From: Zoroaster sp. YZ-2022 | Lineage: Eukaryota; Echinodermata; Asteroidea; Forcipulatida; Zoroasteridae | Direction: 5' to 3' | Assembly (NCBI GenBank): GCA_029582265.1 | Contig: CM055816.1 | Location: 27,324,366 to 27,388,365, forward strand | DNA: 64,000 bases | In this document: piece after piece, positions 23,904 through 36,803 of the stretch | How positions within the stretch are numbered: position 1 is the first letter of the stretch | How the letters are laid out: every line of letters starts with the position of its first letter | Notes under the pieces: model-generated | Told to the model about the DNA's origin: nothing | The model's database searches: none | The model's input: the letters and a program-made list of their open reading frames with translations, nothing else | Made by a program: the position numbers and the translations under genes

Positions 23904-24258
23904 CAGCACAGATTATAATCTGGTAGTCTGGATTACAATTGGTGTGTCGTTAAGTCAGGTCAGTCGTTATAATCTGGTGGCACTCGCCCCATAATCGCAA
24001 TCGTAGATTTTCATCGTTAACATGTTAATTTAAAGAAAGAACATAAAAATAGTTATAGCCTAATCTAGGAACGTTGCTACTGAGCTGTTACACGATGTAT
24101 ACAGAAACAATTTCTGATTATTCATGCCAAACGATCGACTATATCTACCGTGTGTGAATTAAGCGTGCCATTGCTGCATGCTGCACGCGATATGCATGTG
24201 CCACTCACTTAAAACGACACCATTTGTAATCCAGACTACCAGATTATAATCTGTGCTG
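23904..24258. mobile_element. 355-bp MITE with ~40-bp terminal inverted repeats
   Basis: The left end CAGCACAGATTATAATCTGG and the right end are exact reverse complements for about 34 bp and continue with few mismatches to around 45 bp. Each arm also contains the internal palindrome GATTATAATC. No open frame is present. The target duplication is unclear (TTA or TAAC-like bases flank it), so I do not assign a superfamily. It lies directly behind the broken Ty3/gypsy fragment. Confidence 0.85.
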
Positions 24259-25476
<1,218 letters not shown>

Positions 25477-25519
25477 TAACACATTCACGTATGATGATGA
25501 AGCAACAAGAGATATCCCA

Positions 25520-28500
25520 GTAAACAATACGGAACTGGGCCATAACTGCCCAGTACCGATTCCCAATACTGCAGCAATGGGCCGGTGCCGGCAAACGGAA
25601 CTGGCCCAGTTCTGCCTTGCACAGAGGCTTGGAACTGGCCCAGTTCATGTAGCTCCACTCATCCGGTACCAAACCAGAACTGGCCCAGTACCGTGCCGAC
25701 ACAAAATGCCCTAACCAAAACAGTACGAAACCGGTAATGGCCCAGTACTGGGCCAATACAGGTCCATTACTTGGCCATTACTGGCCCAGTACAGGGTAAT
25801 TGTGATGCCATTACTCACCCAGCGCCGGTAAATTTGCACTGGGCCAGTGCCGGCAAATGGAACTGGCCCAGTTCTGGCTTGCACAGAGGCTTGAACTGGC
25901 CCAGTTCATGTAGCCCTTACTCATCCAGTACAAAACCAGAACTGGCCCAGTAACGTGCCGACACAAAATGCCCTAACCAAAACAGTACGAAACCAGTAAT
26001 GGTCCAGTACTGGGCCAATGCAGATTCCGTTAATTGGGCATTATTGGCCCAGTACTGGCCCAGTATTGTGCCGACACAAATGCCCTAACCAAACAGTACG
26101 GAAACCAGTACTGGGGCCAGTATATAAACACTACCGTACCAGTACTGGCCCAGTACAGGGCCGATTGGGGAATACCCTTACTAAAAATATTACAGAACCA
26201 GTACTGGCCCAGTAGATAAACACTACCGTATACCAGTACTGGCCCAGTACAGGGCCAATGGGGAACACCCTTACTAAAACATTACAGAACCAGTACTGGC
26301 CCAGTACTGGCCCAGTACAGGGCCAATGGGGAATACCCTTACTAAAACATTACAGAACCAGTACTGGCCCAGTAGATAAACACTCCCGTACCAGTACTGG
26401 CCCAGTACAGGGCCAATGGGGAATACCCTTACTAAAACAGTACAGAACCAGTACTGGCCCAGTACAGGGTCAATGGGAAAACCCTTACTAAAATAGTACA
26501 GAACCAGTACTGGCCCAGTAGATAAACACTACTGTACCAGTACTGGCCCAGTACGGGGCCAATGGAATACCTTACTAAAACAGTACAGAACCAGTGCTGG
26601 CCCAGTATAGGGCCAATGGGGAATACCTTACTAAAATGATTACAGAACCAGTACTGGCCCAGTAGATAAACACTACCGTACCAGTACTGGCCCAGTACAG
26701 GGCCAATGGGAATACCCTTACTAAAACAGTACAGAACCAGTACTGGCCCAGTACAGGGCCAATGGGAAAACCCTTACTAAAACAGTACAGAACCAGTACT
26801 GGCCCAGTAGATAAACACTACCTGTACCAGTACTGGCCCAGTACAGGGCCAATGGGAATACCCTTACTAAAACAGTACAGAACCAGTACTGGCCCAGTAG
26901 ATAAACACTACTGTACTCAGTACTGGCCCAGTACAGGGCCAATGGGGAACACCTTACTAAAACAGTACAGAACCAGTACTGGCCCAGTAGATAAACACTA
27001 CTGTACCAGTACTGGCCCAGTACAGGGCCAATGGGGAATACCTTACTAAAACAGTACAGAACCAGTACTGGCCCAGTAGATAAACACTACCGTACCAGTA
27101 CTGGCCCAGTACAGGGCCAATGGGGAACACCACTTACTAAAACAGACAGGAACCAGTACTGGCCCAGTAGATAAACACTACCTGTACCAGTACTGGCCAG
27201 TACAGGGCCAATGGGAACACCTTACTAAAACAGCACAGAACCAGTACTGGCCCAGTAGATAAACACTACCGTACCAGTACTGGCCCAGTACAGGGCCAAT
27301 GGGGAATACCCTTACTAAAACAGCACAGAACCAGTACTGGCCCAGTAGATAAACACTACCGTACCAGTACTGGCCCAGTACAGGGCCAATGGGGAATACC
27401 CTTACTAAAACAGTACAGAACCAGTACTGGCCCAGTACAGGGCCAATGGGAAAACCCTTACTAAAACAGTACAGAACCAGTACTGGCCCAGTAGATAAAC
27501 ACTACTGTACCAGTACTGGCCCAGTACAGGGCCAATGGGAATACCCTTACTAAAACAGTACAGAACTAGTGCTGGCCCAGTATAGGGCCAATGGGGAATA
27601 CCACTTACTAAAACATTACAGAACCAGTACTGGCCCAGTAGATAAACACTACCGTACCAGTACTGGCCCAGTACAGGCCAATGGGGAATACCCTTACTAA
27701 AAACAGTACAGAACCAGTACTGGCCAGTACAGGGCCAATGGGGAAAACTCTTACTAAAACAGCACAGAACCAGTACTGGCCCAGTAGATAAACACTACTG
27801 TACTCAGTACTGGCCCAGTACAGGGCCAATGGGGAACACCCTTACTAAATAAAGACAGAACCAGTACTGGCCCAGTAGATAAACACTACTGTACCAGTAC
27901 TGGCCCAGTACAGGGCCAATGGGGAACACCTCACTAAAACAGCACAGAACCAGTACTGGCCCAGTAGATAAACACTACTGTACCAGTACTGGCCCAGTAC
28001 AGGGCCAATGGGGAACACCTTACTAAAACAGCACAGAACCAGTACTGGCCCAGTAGATAAACACTACCTGTACCAGTACTGGCCCAGTACAGGGCCAATG
28101 GGGAACACCCTTACTAAAACAGCACAGAACCAGAACGGGCCCGCGACATAAACGCAACCGGACCAGTACTGGCCCGGTCCAGGGCCAATGGGGAATACCC
28201 TTACTAAAACAGCACAGAACCAGTACTGGCCCAGTAGATAAACACTACTGTACCAGTACTGGCCCAGCATAGGCCAATGGGAATACCCTTACTAAAAACA
28301 GTACAGAACCAGTACTGGCCCAGTACAGGGCCAATGGGGAAAAACCCTTACTAAAACAGTACAGAACCAGTACTGGCCCAGTAGATAAAACACTGTACCA
28401 GTACTGGCCCAGTACAGGGCCAATGGGGAATACCCTTACTAAAACATTACAGAACCAGTACTGGGCCAATGGGGAATACCCTTACTAAAACAGTACAGAA

Positions 28501-28979
28501 CCAGTACTGGCCCAGTACAGGGTCAATGGGGAAAACCCTTACTAAAACAGTACAGAACCAGTACTGGCCCAGTAGATAAACACTACCGTACCAGTACTGG
28601 CCCAGCACAGGCCAATGGGGAATACCCTTACTAAAACAGTACAAGAACCAGTGCACTGGCCCAGTACAGGGCCAATGGGAAAACCCTTACTAAAACAGTA
28701 CAGAACCAGTACTGGCCCAGTAGATAAACACTACTGTACCAGTACTGGCCCAGTACAGGGCCAATGGGAATACCCTTACTAAAACAGTACAGAACCAGTG
28801 CTGGCCCAGTATAGGGCCAATGGGGAACACCCTTACTAAAACAGTACAGAACCAGTACTGGCCCAATACAGGGCCAATGGGGAATACCCTTACTAAAACA
28901 TTACAGAACCAGTACTGGCCCAGTAGATAAACACTACCGTACCAGTACTGGCCCAGTACAGGGCCAATGATGGAGAAAA
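25520..28979. repeat. 3.5-kb satellite built from ~90-bp and ~57-bp units
   Basis: The dominant 90-bp unit contains the 13-bp near-palindrome TACTGGCCCAGTA twice, separated by a GATAAACACTAC spacer, then AGGGCCAATGGGGAATACCC and TTACTAAAACAGTACAGAAC. A shorter 57-bp unit lacks the GATAAACACTAC spacer and one near-palindrome. From 26100 to 28979 the two forms alternate irregularly; 25520-26100 is an older, more diverged section with longer units. Because 90 and 57 are multiples of three, long spurious frames (STGPV / YWPS repeats) appear on both strands. Confidence 0.95.
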
Positions 28980-29290
28980 AAAAAACACTTACTAAAACAG
29001 CAAAATTACACATGGTTTCAGAAAACATCCTTAGTGATGATTTAATCCTGAATGAAAGTTCTTCAGTAAATATTATAAAATACAAATGTAACTCAATACA
29101 ACATTAAATATAACTTACCCTGAACTAATTAGGGCCTATGCATTTTACTGTGGGAATTAATGGCCATTGTGATTGACTTATGCTCACCACTAATTACGCT
29201 ATCATTATTGGACAAACTTTTCCTGGTAACTAAATGGAGCGTGGCAATAACTTCATGCTATAAATAAGTATAAGTGGGTCGGTGGGATTT
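28980..29290. other. No feature recognised
   Basis: AT-rich flank of the satellite. Confidence 0.4.
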
Positions 29291-29457
29291 CACTGCCTTT
29301 GGCATTGCCGGTGTACTTGCCTTTGCCCACGTGTGCGCGGTAGTGTAGCATATGCAGGTGATGTCTACTGATGAGTAGTGATGATTCATGACTACTCATC
29401 GTGCATAAACACTACTGCGCACGCGTGGGCAAAGGCAATTAAAACGACAAGGCAGTG
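29291..29457. mobile_element. 167-bp MITE with CACTGCCTT ends
   Basis: Terminal inverted repeats: left CACTGCCTTTGGC, right CACTGCCTTGTCG when reverse-complemented, both followed by TTGCCTTTGCCCACG, then GTGCGC and a GTAGTGT block. The centre has a second perfect dyad, GATGAGTAGT facing ACTACTCATC. The target duplication is not clear. Confidence 0.8.
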
Positions 29458-29650
29458 ACCAATGAGTAAATCTTTTCATGGTTATTATTTATGAAAACAA
29501 ATTTACATTTTCAAACAAATCAATGTGTAATAAATAAGCATGATAATTGAACACTTAGGTTTAGTGTAAATTAATCGCAGTTGTTTAATTAAAATTAAAA
29601 TGTTACATGATTTTGTATTGTTCATTTTTAATTACTTTTAGCACAGCTTT

Positions 29651-29869
29651 ATGCTACCAAAAAACGATGCGAAGTATGTTCATTCAGCACACAGCAAGAT
29701 CATGTGCAGAACAACCGTTTCAGAGATTAAAAAGCAAAATGGAAAGGGAAAAAATGGAATTACAAAAATTTACGATACAGGGCACAGACCCGTTGCAAGA
29801 GTGCGTTGTAGCAATACGGTTAAAATATTACCACTAGCAGATAATTTATACAGACATGCAACTTTGTAA
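29651..29869 (+). CDS. Possible orphan exon, unrecognised
   Basis: A 72-aa frame ending in TAA. It is preceded by TTTTTAATTACTTTTAG, a fair 3' splice site, at about 29641. The peptide is basic and hydrophilic (KKQNGKGKNG) with one CRTTVSEIKK stretch and does not match a family I know. There is an overlapping 76-aa frame. It could be a terminal exon of an unseen gene or chance; support is weak. Confidence 0.2.
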   Translation: MLPKNDAKYVHSAHSKIMCRTTVSEIKKQNGKGKNGITKIYDTGHRPVARVRCSNTVKILPLADNLYRHATL

Positions 29870-30999
29870 TTGCAAAAAAAAGAGGAAATGGCTAGGCACA
29901 AAAAAAAACCATTGTACAGTGTTTTACAGTTTTCAATGGCACTAGGATACTTTTTAAAAAGATGAAATCAGCTGATCCGCTGAAAAGTTGCACGCCTGTT
30001 TATAATAATACATTACAAACAAAATTATAAATATGCGCAGTACGGAGGGAGATCATATTTGCATTTGTCGGCCGCCCGGCAGAGGGGTTACAACATAAAA
30101 CAATTTAAATAGTGTTTAAATTTGGTTCAACACATGTTATCATGGAGGAAATAGGAGTATGCAGTAGAAATGTATTATCACATAATTCATTGTCACTCAT
30201 CTTTCTATAATTTATCCTCACAAAACTCAGCATTTAAATAAACATAGTCCCATAAACCATTCACGGTTTTCCATAAACCAAGTACTACCAGTGTTTTATA
30301 CAAAAATGCAAATTTAGTCACTTTAATTTTAATTTAAATTAAAAAAATCAATTAACAATTCAATGGTTCCTATTTTCCCAGGCATTTTATTTAGTGAATT
30401 CACAATAACACATCACCTAGAAGTCATTTTGCTAGCATTTGTTTTTAACTACCTTATAATTTATAACTCCTTTTTTCATTAAGGGACAGTATCGTCACGA
30501 TCAACAGGGCATGGAATCGGAATGCTAGTTTTAGGTTAAGTCAGTGACTGCCATAATACCCCACATGATAAGGTCATATTACTGTTGCTGCTTCATAAAT
30601 GAGCCTGTCATTTTCAGTCACTGTGTTCATCTTTAACTAGGACATTGATTCTATGCTCTGTCGAAAGTCTGCTCTGATCGTTACGATACTGCCCCTTTAA
30701 ATAACCAGTAGGTACCTAACATTTATTTTAAACCAGCACTCTAGAATGCCTATTGTCCAGTTGCTGGCAGTGAAAAAGTGATTTATTCTACATACAAATG
30801 TATTACACTGTATTACATTTATTAAGTGTTTTGGACATTGGTCAACCCATGAACTGAACAATGGCTGCATGCAGTCACAGCCAAACAGCCAGTGGCCCAG
30901 CCAGCACAGCTAAGTCGGCTTCCTCAAAGGCATTACTTGCTAGTGCTATTCGGGAAATACTAACCATGTGTACCACTACCAGCGGTGCCCAGACAAAAC
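29870..30999. other. No feature recognised
   Basis: AT-rich DNA; no domain-bearing frame. Confidence 0.4.
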
Positions 31000-31195
31000 A
31001 GTGCAATTGCGAATAGTTAGAGAACACGACTGCAAGTAATGCAGTGCAAAGGCAATACATTATTACTCGTGAATGGTCAGTATTCGTGAATAGTTACAGG
31101 TATTTGCGCCTGCGCGATTAATCGAATAGTTCAAAAACCGCGAATACGAGTATGATTAGCAACAACTATTCGCAAATATTTGAATAATTGCACTA
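31000..31195. mobile_element. Inverted-repeat element (~195 bp)
   Basis: AGTGCAATTGCGAATAGTTA at 31000 faces AACTATTCGCAAAT followed by AATTGCAC at 31172-31193. The inside is also rich in ATTCGTGAATAG and CGAATAGTT units in both orientations, so it folds on itself. There is no coding frame. Confidence 0.5.
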
Positions 31196-31611
31196 TGCGC
31201 ACAGGCCTACCTGTATGTTATTTACTAATCTAAGTCTACCCTACTCTTGTCCTGTTCCTGCTTTTTTCTTCCTCCGTTGCGGTCGGGGGCGTTCCACAGC
31301 CAAAGCATGATTACTTTATGGGCTTCGGCCTCAGAACCGTTTACCACCAGGGGGTTCCGCAAAACAGCCTCTGAAATGAACAATTAATAAATTTCAGCAT
31401 ATTTAGAACAGCAAAATGGATGTTGCAACTGCTTGGCATGACCAAGGGCTTAAATGAGGTAAACACCATGTCTGTAAATGCTTCCATACTCGATAAGATT
31501 GTGAGTAAATGTATGTACTGACCTTAAGCTTATTTTATTGAACCGTTTAAGAGGAAACAGATAATATAAGAGGTTTATTATATGTAATAGACTTCTGATA
31601 ATATTTATATT
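31196..31611. other. No gene recognised
   Basis: A short region with one GC-richer block (31280-31370); nothing identified. Confidence 0.4.
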
Positions 31612-31893
31612 GATTTAATTTTGCCCTACACCGACGTGTGTATAGCACTGTATGCTCAGTGCTTTCCGAGTGTCTGTGAAAAAAATACACAAGCGACTCG
31701 GGCGGAATTCGAACCCACGACCTCCTGCTAATACAAGTGCAGACGTATTAACCTCTCGGCCACAGAGCTTGCCCGATGACGATTGGCCGACTAGAATCCT
31801 ATATAGCAGCGGGTTCTGCGATATATATATATAGATTGGTGAAATTCTGAGCATACAGTGCTATACACGTCGGTGTAGGGCAAAATATAAATC
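31612..31893. mobile_element. tRNA-like SINE body enclosed by ~50-bp inverted repeats
   Basis: The ends are inverted repeats: left GATTTAATTTTGCCCTACAC and right, reverse-complemented, GATTTATATTTTGCCCTACA, continuing through GACGTGTGTATAGCACTGTA to about 50 bp with few mismatches. Between them the minus strand reads like a tRNA head: A box TGGCCGAGAGG (31752-31762) and B box GGTTCGAATTCC (31704-31715). A fragment of one arm alone occurs at 36737-36803, so the arm is a mobile sequence in its own right. It may be a MITE that captured a SINE or a two-part SINE dimer. Confidence 0.75.
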
Positions 31894-32235
31894 AATTGTT
31901 TATCTCCCGACGCAAGAATTTCACCAATCTAAATATTTATATTCAAATGTTTGTTTCCATATTAATGTTGAAATAGATCACAGGCCATTGATCCATTTCA
32001 AATTGTACACCAGTTATTTGTTACATGGAATACCAACTATATAGCTGTATTAGGATTGTTTTGACATATTCTATACCCAGATTCCATTAATTTTCACACC
32101 GCATGCTTTTCAGTTGTTATAATATAGGTCAATTAATGCGCAAACATTTAATTGCTAGTAAGATTTGGTAGAAATGATCGACAGCAAATATACTTCATGT
32201 TCACTCCCAACCATTGACATTTTCTTAAGCCCCAA
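31894..32235. other. No feature recognised
   Basis: AT-rich spacer. Confidence 0.4.
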
Positions 32236-32515
32236 AAGTCTCCGGTTTCTGGTCATCGATCGGCTTTAAAATCGGTGCGGTGCCACATTAAACAAAATAT
32301 TTTCCAACAGGGTTATACATGTATACGCAGGCACCAACTTTCCTATATACAAAGTAAGAGAGGCCTCACAAATCGGGCAAATGTTCAATGTTCATACCCC
32401 TATGTGGAAAAGGTTTCAAACACAGCACGGCAGAATTCCAATCGATCCAGCAAGTTTGGCTGCAATTGGGCAGCGTTATACATGTATAGTGCGCGGAGCT
32501 AGAAACCAGAGACTT
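32236..32515. mobile_element. 280-bp MITE with AAGTCTC terminal inverted repeats
   Basis: Begins AAGTCTCCGGTTTCTGG and ends AGAAACCAGAGACTT, imperfect inverted repeats of about 16 bp. Blocks in between (AAAATCGGTGCGGTG, CCTCACAAATCGGGCAAA, ATCGATCCAGCAA) recur at 42376-42692, 12585-12745 and, inverted, at 522-600 and 19437-19515. This is the most complete copy here. Confidence 0.75.
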
Positions 32516-32699
32516 TACTGACCCTGGAAATTTATCCATTTTAGTAGAGCCGCAAAAACAACTAGATATAAGTTTTTGTCACAACAAAAACAAGGTGTTC
32601 GGTTGAAGTTAAAATGGTTACGTCATCAATTCGAAGTGTTGGAGAAGTCAAATGTTAACGTCTGTTGAAGTTCTCGCGAGAAGTTTATTTGAATACAAT

Positions 32700-33958
32700 A
32701 CAATACTGAATTTAGAAATTATTTTAATATTAAACTTTGACTTCCGGTTTGGACAGGAAGTAAGGTCAAATTGGGGTCACCTTTGTGTAAATACTTTTGG
32801 CAATTAACAATCTGTACAATGGTACAAAAATGTCAATTTACCTCCTGTGGTTGTTGAGATATGATTTTTAAATATTAAACTTTCACTTCCGGTTTGGACA
32901 GGAAGTAAGCTCAAGTAAGGAGTATAAATATTTTTGACAATTAACGATCTGTACAATGGTACAACAATTTTAATTTACCTCTTGTGGTTTGTTGAGATAC
33001 GATTTTGTTTAATATTAAACTTTGACTTCCGGTTTGGACAGGAAGTAAAGGTCAAATTAAGGGTCATGTTTTGTAAATATTTTTGACAATTAACAATCTG
33101 TACAATGGTGCAAAAATGTTAATTTACCTCTTGTGGTTGTTGAGATATGATTTTTTAAATATTAAACTTTGACTTCCGGTTTGGACAGGAAGTAAGGTCA
33201 AATTAGGGTCACCTTTTTCCTAAATATTATTTGACAATTTACGATCTGTACAATAGTGAAAGAATTGTGAATTTCTCTCTTGTGGTTGTTGAGATATGAT
33301 TTTTTAAATATTTAACTTTGACTTCCGGTTTGGACAGGAAGTAAAGGTCAAATTGGGGTCACCTTTTGAAAAATATTTTTTGACAATTAACGATCTGTAC
33401 AATGTGAAAGAATTGTGAATTTATCTCTTGTGGTTGTTGAGATATGATTTTGTTAAATATTAAACTTTGACTTCCGGTTTGGACAGGAAGTAAAGGTCAA
33501 ATTAAGTCACTTTTTGAAAATATTTTTTGACAATTAACGATCTGTACAATAATGGTGAAAGAATTGTGAATTTATCTCTTGTGGTTGTTGAGATATGATT
33601 TTGTTAAATATTAAACTTTGACTTCCGGTTTGGACAGGAAGTAAAGGTCAAAATGGGGTCACCTTTTGAAAATATTTTTGACAATTAACGATCTGTACAA
33701 TGGTGAAAAGAATTGTGAGTTTATCTCTTGTGGTTGTTGAGATATGATTTTTTTTAATGTTAAACTTTGACTTCCGGTTTGGACAGGAAGTAAGGTCAAA
33801 TGGGGGTCATGTTTTTGTAAATATTTTTCGACAATTAACAATCTATAAAATAGTGCAAAAAATTTCCATTTACCTGTTGTGGTTGTTGAGATATGATTTT
33901 TTTAAATATTAAACTTTGACTTCCGGTTTGGACAGGAAGTAAGGTCAAATCGGGGTCA
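32700..33958. repeat. 147-bp satellite, nine units
   Basis: The block CTTCCGGTTTGGACAGGAAG starts at 32741, 32886, 33026, 33173, 33322, 33471, 33622, 33771 and 33920. Units also share GACAATTAACGATCTGTACA and TTGTGGTTGTTGAGATATGA. Note the small dyad CTTCC..GGAAG in the conserved block. There is no coding potential. Confidence 0.95.
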
Positions 33959-34084
33959 CTCACAACTCGAGTTTCATCTACTTGTTAAGTTCTAAGTACA
34001 TGCCAAGTTTGAAGTTCGTGTGAAGTTTGCAAGTATGTGTTTTTTTGTAGACAGTCTATCCGGAGAAGAAGAAGAAGGAGAAGA

Positions 34085-34099
34085 AAAAAAAAAAAAAAA
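34085..34099. repeat. A-rich run after GAAGAAGAAG
   Basis: A 15-base A run preceded by GAA/AGA units; low complexity only. Confidence 0.6.
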
Positions 34100-34338
34100 C
34101 CGAACAAAAACAATAGGTGTTTCGGGTGCATACCCGAACACCTAATAATGTTCAAGGGAGGGTGCAGCATTTTTGGACCGGTATATTTATTCCAATTCTC
34201 AAGTTCTCAACAGACATATCTTAAAACCGACATGTGAAATTTTCTCGGAAATGACTACATTTCAGGAAATATTTCTCAGGACGATAGGTCATCTTTGACT
34301 GGTCAGGAATACATGTTGTATCATTCCTTTAAACATTG

Positions 34339-34581
34339 TTAATTTTTCCCTGATAACCAACAAAGCTCTATAATGTCTATACATAATTGTAACCTACTTG
34401 TTATTACTGCACATAGCATCAGACTGCTGAATGCCCTCTTGGTTACTGGTGTTGCCGACTTCCACCCCGGCTTCCCTGCCCAATTAAAACGGAGAGTGAG
34501 GTCGTGTGTCATGACGTTGGTCATGACACGCTTCACTGTATCTTTCATTGAGTTGCCACCAACCAGTGTTAAATTGTTTAC
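34339..34581 (-). CDS. DUF4806-family gene, last exon (C-terminal half of DUF4806)
   Basis: Opens after TTTCTTCAG. It encodes the GGNSMKDTVKRVMT and LRFNWAGKPG motifs and a KRAFSSLMLCAVI ending typical of the DUF4806 C-terminus, then about 20 extra residues to the stop. This is the part that most clearly identifies the family. Confidence 0.8.
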   Translation of the reverse strand, partial: VNNLTLVGGNSMKDTVKRVMTNVMTHDLTLRFNWAGKPGWKSATPVTKRAFSSLMLCAVITSRLQLCIDIIELCWLSGKN

Positions 34582-34858
34582 CTGAAGAAATATAGAGAAA
34601 ATTATGTGTCACAGTTAATATTACATATTGAGATTATATATGTATATCTAGGACCAAATGAAATATTGCAAAATCTTATAAATCCACACAAAACGTATAA
34701 GGCTGCATTTTTACAGAAAATACTGAAATTACAGTCCACGAAAATCAGGAAGTGGCGGTTATATTGTTTGCATGATTTTTTTTATTTACTGATAATTGCA
34801 TTATGGTATTGCTGACCAATCCCTAGTTGGCCATACAGGTACAGTACACATGAATGTT

Positions 34859-35224
34859 TTATTGATGATTCATAAAACCTAAGAACTGTTTGTCAATGCC
34901 ACAAAAAGCATGGACTAAATTTAAGACAATTCTGGAAATTTGTTTGAATTTAGCAACATTATGTGTAAAATATGTCCATACATATTTCACTAGTTTGCTG
35001 TTTTTTGGAAGAGTACATTCATTAAAATTCGTTAGTTTAAAAAAAAACCGGTTACCGTGGCAACTATGAACACCAATTAACGTAGATGTTTGCGTGAGAG
35101 GGTCCAAAAGATCAGCGTGATCGGACAAAGCGTTCTGGTGGTAAAAAATTCGTATATATAGGGGGCACATTGCGCCCTCCCCCAGGCCTGATAGGGTTAA
35201 GGCAAGGTGTAGCATTATAGACAA
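34859..35224 (-). other. Intron of the DUF4806 gene with an unexplained open frame
   Basis: A 121-aa frame with no recognised domain lies in the interval between the last two exons. Its C-rich start looks like a dispersed repeat rather than coding sequence. I do not call a gene. Confidence 0.3.
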
Positions 35225-35611
35225 AACTACTAGTAAAAGTATTTATACTTTATTATACTTTAATGTACATATATCCACAATGCTTCAAGTACCGGTACTC
35301 ATAACTATCATTCGTACTGAAACTTTAGTACCCTGTCCACGGTTGTTAATCGTTTTTAACAAATTGAATTAAGTTTGCGCTTACTGATCAATACAAAAAT
35401 ATTCGGATAAGTGTTTTTTATAAGTTGTCACAATCAAAACACTGTGACCAAAGCTGCGTCATGCTGCATTATGTGACCAGCCATTATAGGGAAGACTAGT
35501 ATAATTATGAGCTTTACCTCTAGCTATTTTTAAACATTAAAACCGGATTGTTGTTATTTTCAATTAGTTATCAATGCTCTATCTACCATGCATTATTTCA
35601 AAATGCTTTAC

Positions 35612-35842
35612 CACGGATTTTCTAAGTGATTTGTCAAAAACTGTTGCTCAAGGTTTTCCACTTCTTCAGGAAGCCAGTGGAAAGCCGATCGCATCGAGCA
35701 ACTCAATGGAGGGTCCCTCCTCCACCGCTTAGTCTTTGAAGAACCTGATTAAGCAGTTTTCTTTGGCTTTTCAATTCCGTTGAAATTTCGGCCATTGTCA
35801 CTTGCAGTTCGCTCATGCTGCGTATCATGCTGCGGTCAGTTG
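35612..35842 (-). CDS. DUF4806-family gene, coiled-coil exon with two frameshifts
   Basis: After the acceptor CTGCAG the frame encodes TDRSMIRSMSELQ and a heptad-like helix ending NQVLQRLSGGG. The frame then closes (TGA at 35703), but shifting by one base at the G run gives IELLDAIGFPLAS, and a further shift gives EEVENLEQQF, which is how the family normally continues into DUF4806. The 3' boundary is uncertain (a donor near 35606-35611 is possible). Confidence 0.65.
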
Positions 35843-36421
35843 CTGCAGAGTAAATATTGTTATCTGTTACTGACAATTGGTCATTCATATACAAACAATA
35901 AACACTTTAGTTCTAGATTTCTTGAGAGAATACCAGTAAGAAGTTGTCATGTTTCTATTATTATATTTACTGATTTAACAACATATAATTATACATTTTT
36001 GCGGTACATTGATATATTGCGTGTTGGAAACCTTTATTTGGTAGTGATATTCGTCTAAAACCAATTGGGGGGTTGGGCAGGTCGTTGTTAAATTCAATAA
36101 TCTGTTGGTACTTTTTGCCCACCCTTAAGACAGGTGCTTCCGAAAAGTTTAAAGTGTTTGGCAAGTATTGATCAACTCAAAATGCAAGTTAGATTGTTTT
36201 TATTTCCCTTGTGCTTTCAGGGAAATTATCGGCGGGAGGATACTATTTGAGAGATTTTTGTTTTCCATTTGATCAAATTTTTTGTCACAAACATCAGTAT
36301 AACAATAAATTAAATTACAGCAGGGTACAGCAAAATATTCTTGTGCATAAACATCATGGGTTGTTGATCACTAAGTGTAACAATTTCCCTTTCACCTCCA
36401 CATTCAATGAAAACAAATTAC

Positions 36422-36651
36422 CTGATATCGGTTCCACAGCTGAAGCTGCAGCTGCAACAGCATCAGTGCCCTTTGAATCATTGTCTGAGTGGCTATGTAG
36501 AAACATCGGCAGAGGAGGCAGAGGAGGAGTGGGTGCTCTGCCGATTGGTGTTGATGTTCTTGGCCTAGGACCTCTTCCCCTGGGAGAAGTCTCATCATCT
36601 TCGTCTTCTTCATTTGACGAAGATGAGGAAACTCAAGCCTTTTTTCGGCGC
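36422..36651 (-). CDS. DUF4806-family gene, low-complexity exon with internal stop
   Basis: 230 bases between TTGTTGTAG and G|GTAATT. The correct frame starts RRKKA, meets TGA (36633-36635) and continues with a run of serines, an acidic patch (NEEDEDDE) and proline-rich and alanine-rich parts; that frame is fixed by its perfect phase match to the next exon. CGA-to-TGA (a CpG transition) would explain the stop. A cryptic acceptor AG just after the TGA could bypass it and would also repair the phase with the second exon. Confidence 0.65.
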
Positions 36652-36736
36652 CTACAACAAAAAATAATTCTATATAATGTATTTTGTTTACGTTTTGGAG
36701 TGTTTCTGGGAGCAGACTGTAAAAGAAACAAATGAT

Positions 36737-36803
36737 TTAATTTTGCCCTACACCGACGTGTGTATAGCACTGTATACTCAGTGCTTTCCGAGTGTCTGTG
36801 GAA
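36737..36803 (+). mobile_element. Solo arm of the 31.6-kb inverted-repeat element
   Basis: About 65 bp starting GATTTAATTTTGCCCTACAC and ending TTCCGAGTGTCTGTG, nearly identical to 31612-31680. It lies in an intron of the DUF4806 gene; the rest of the element is absent. Confidence 0.8.

Noticed and set aside
25771..29085. Many STGPV / YWPS-type repeat-protein frames
   Set aside because: The satellite unit lengths are multiples of three, which keeps frames open on both strands; frames break at random units and have no start context.
29366..29400. Hammerhead core in the 29.3-kb MITE (CTGATGA)
   Set aside because: No GAAA follows at the right place; the dyad is simply the MITE centre.
32700..33958. 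Regular repeats resembling a CRISPR array
   Set aside because: The intervening sequence is itself conserved between units; it is an ordinary satellite in an animal genome.
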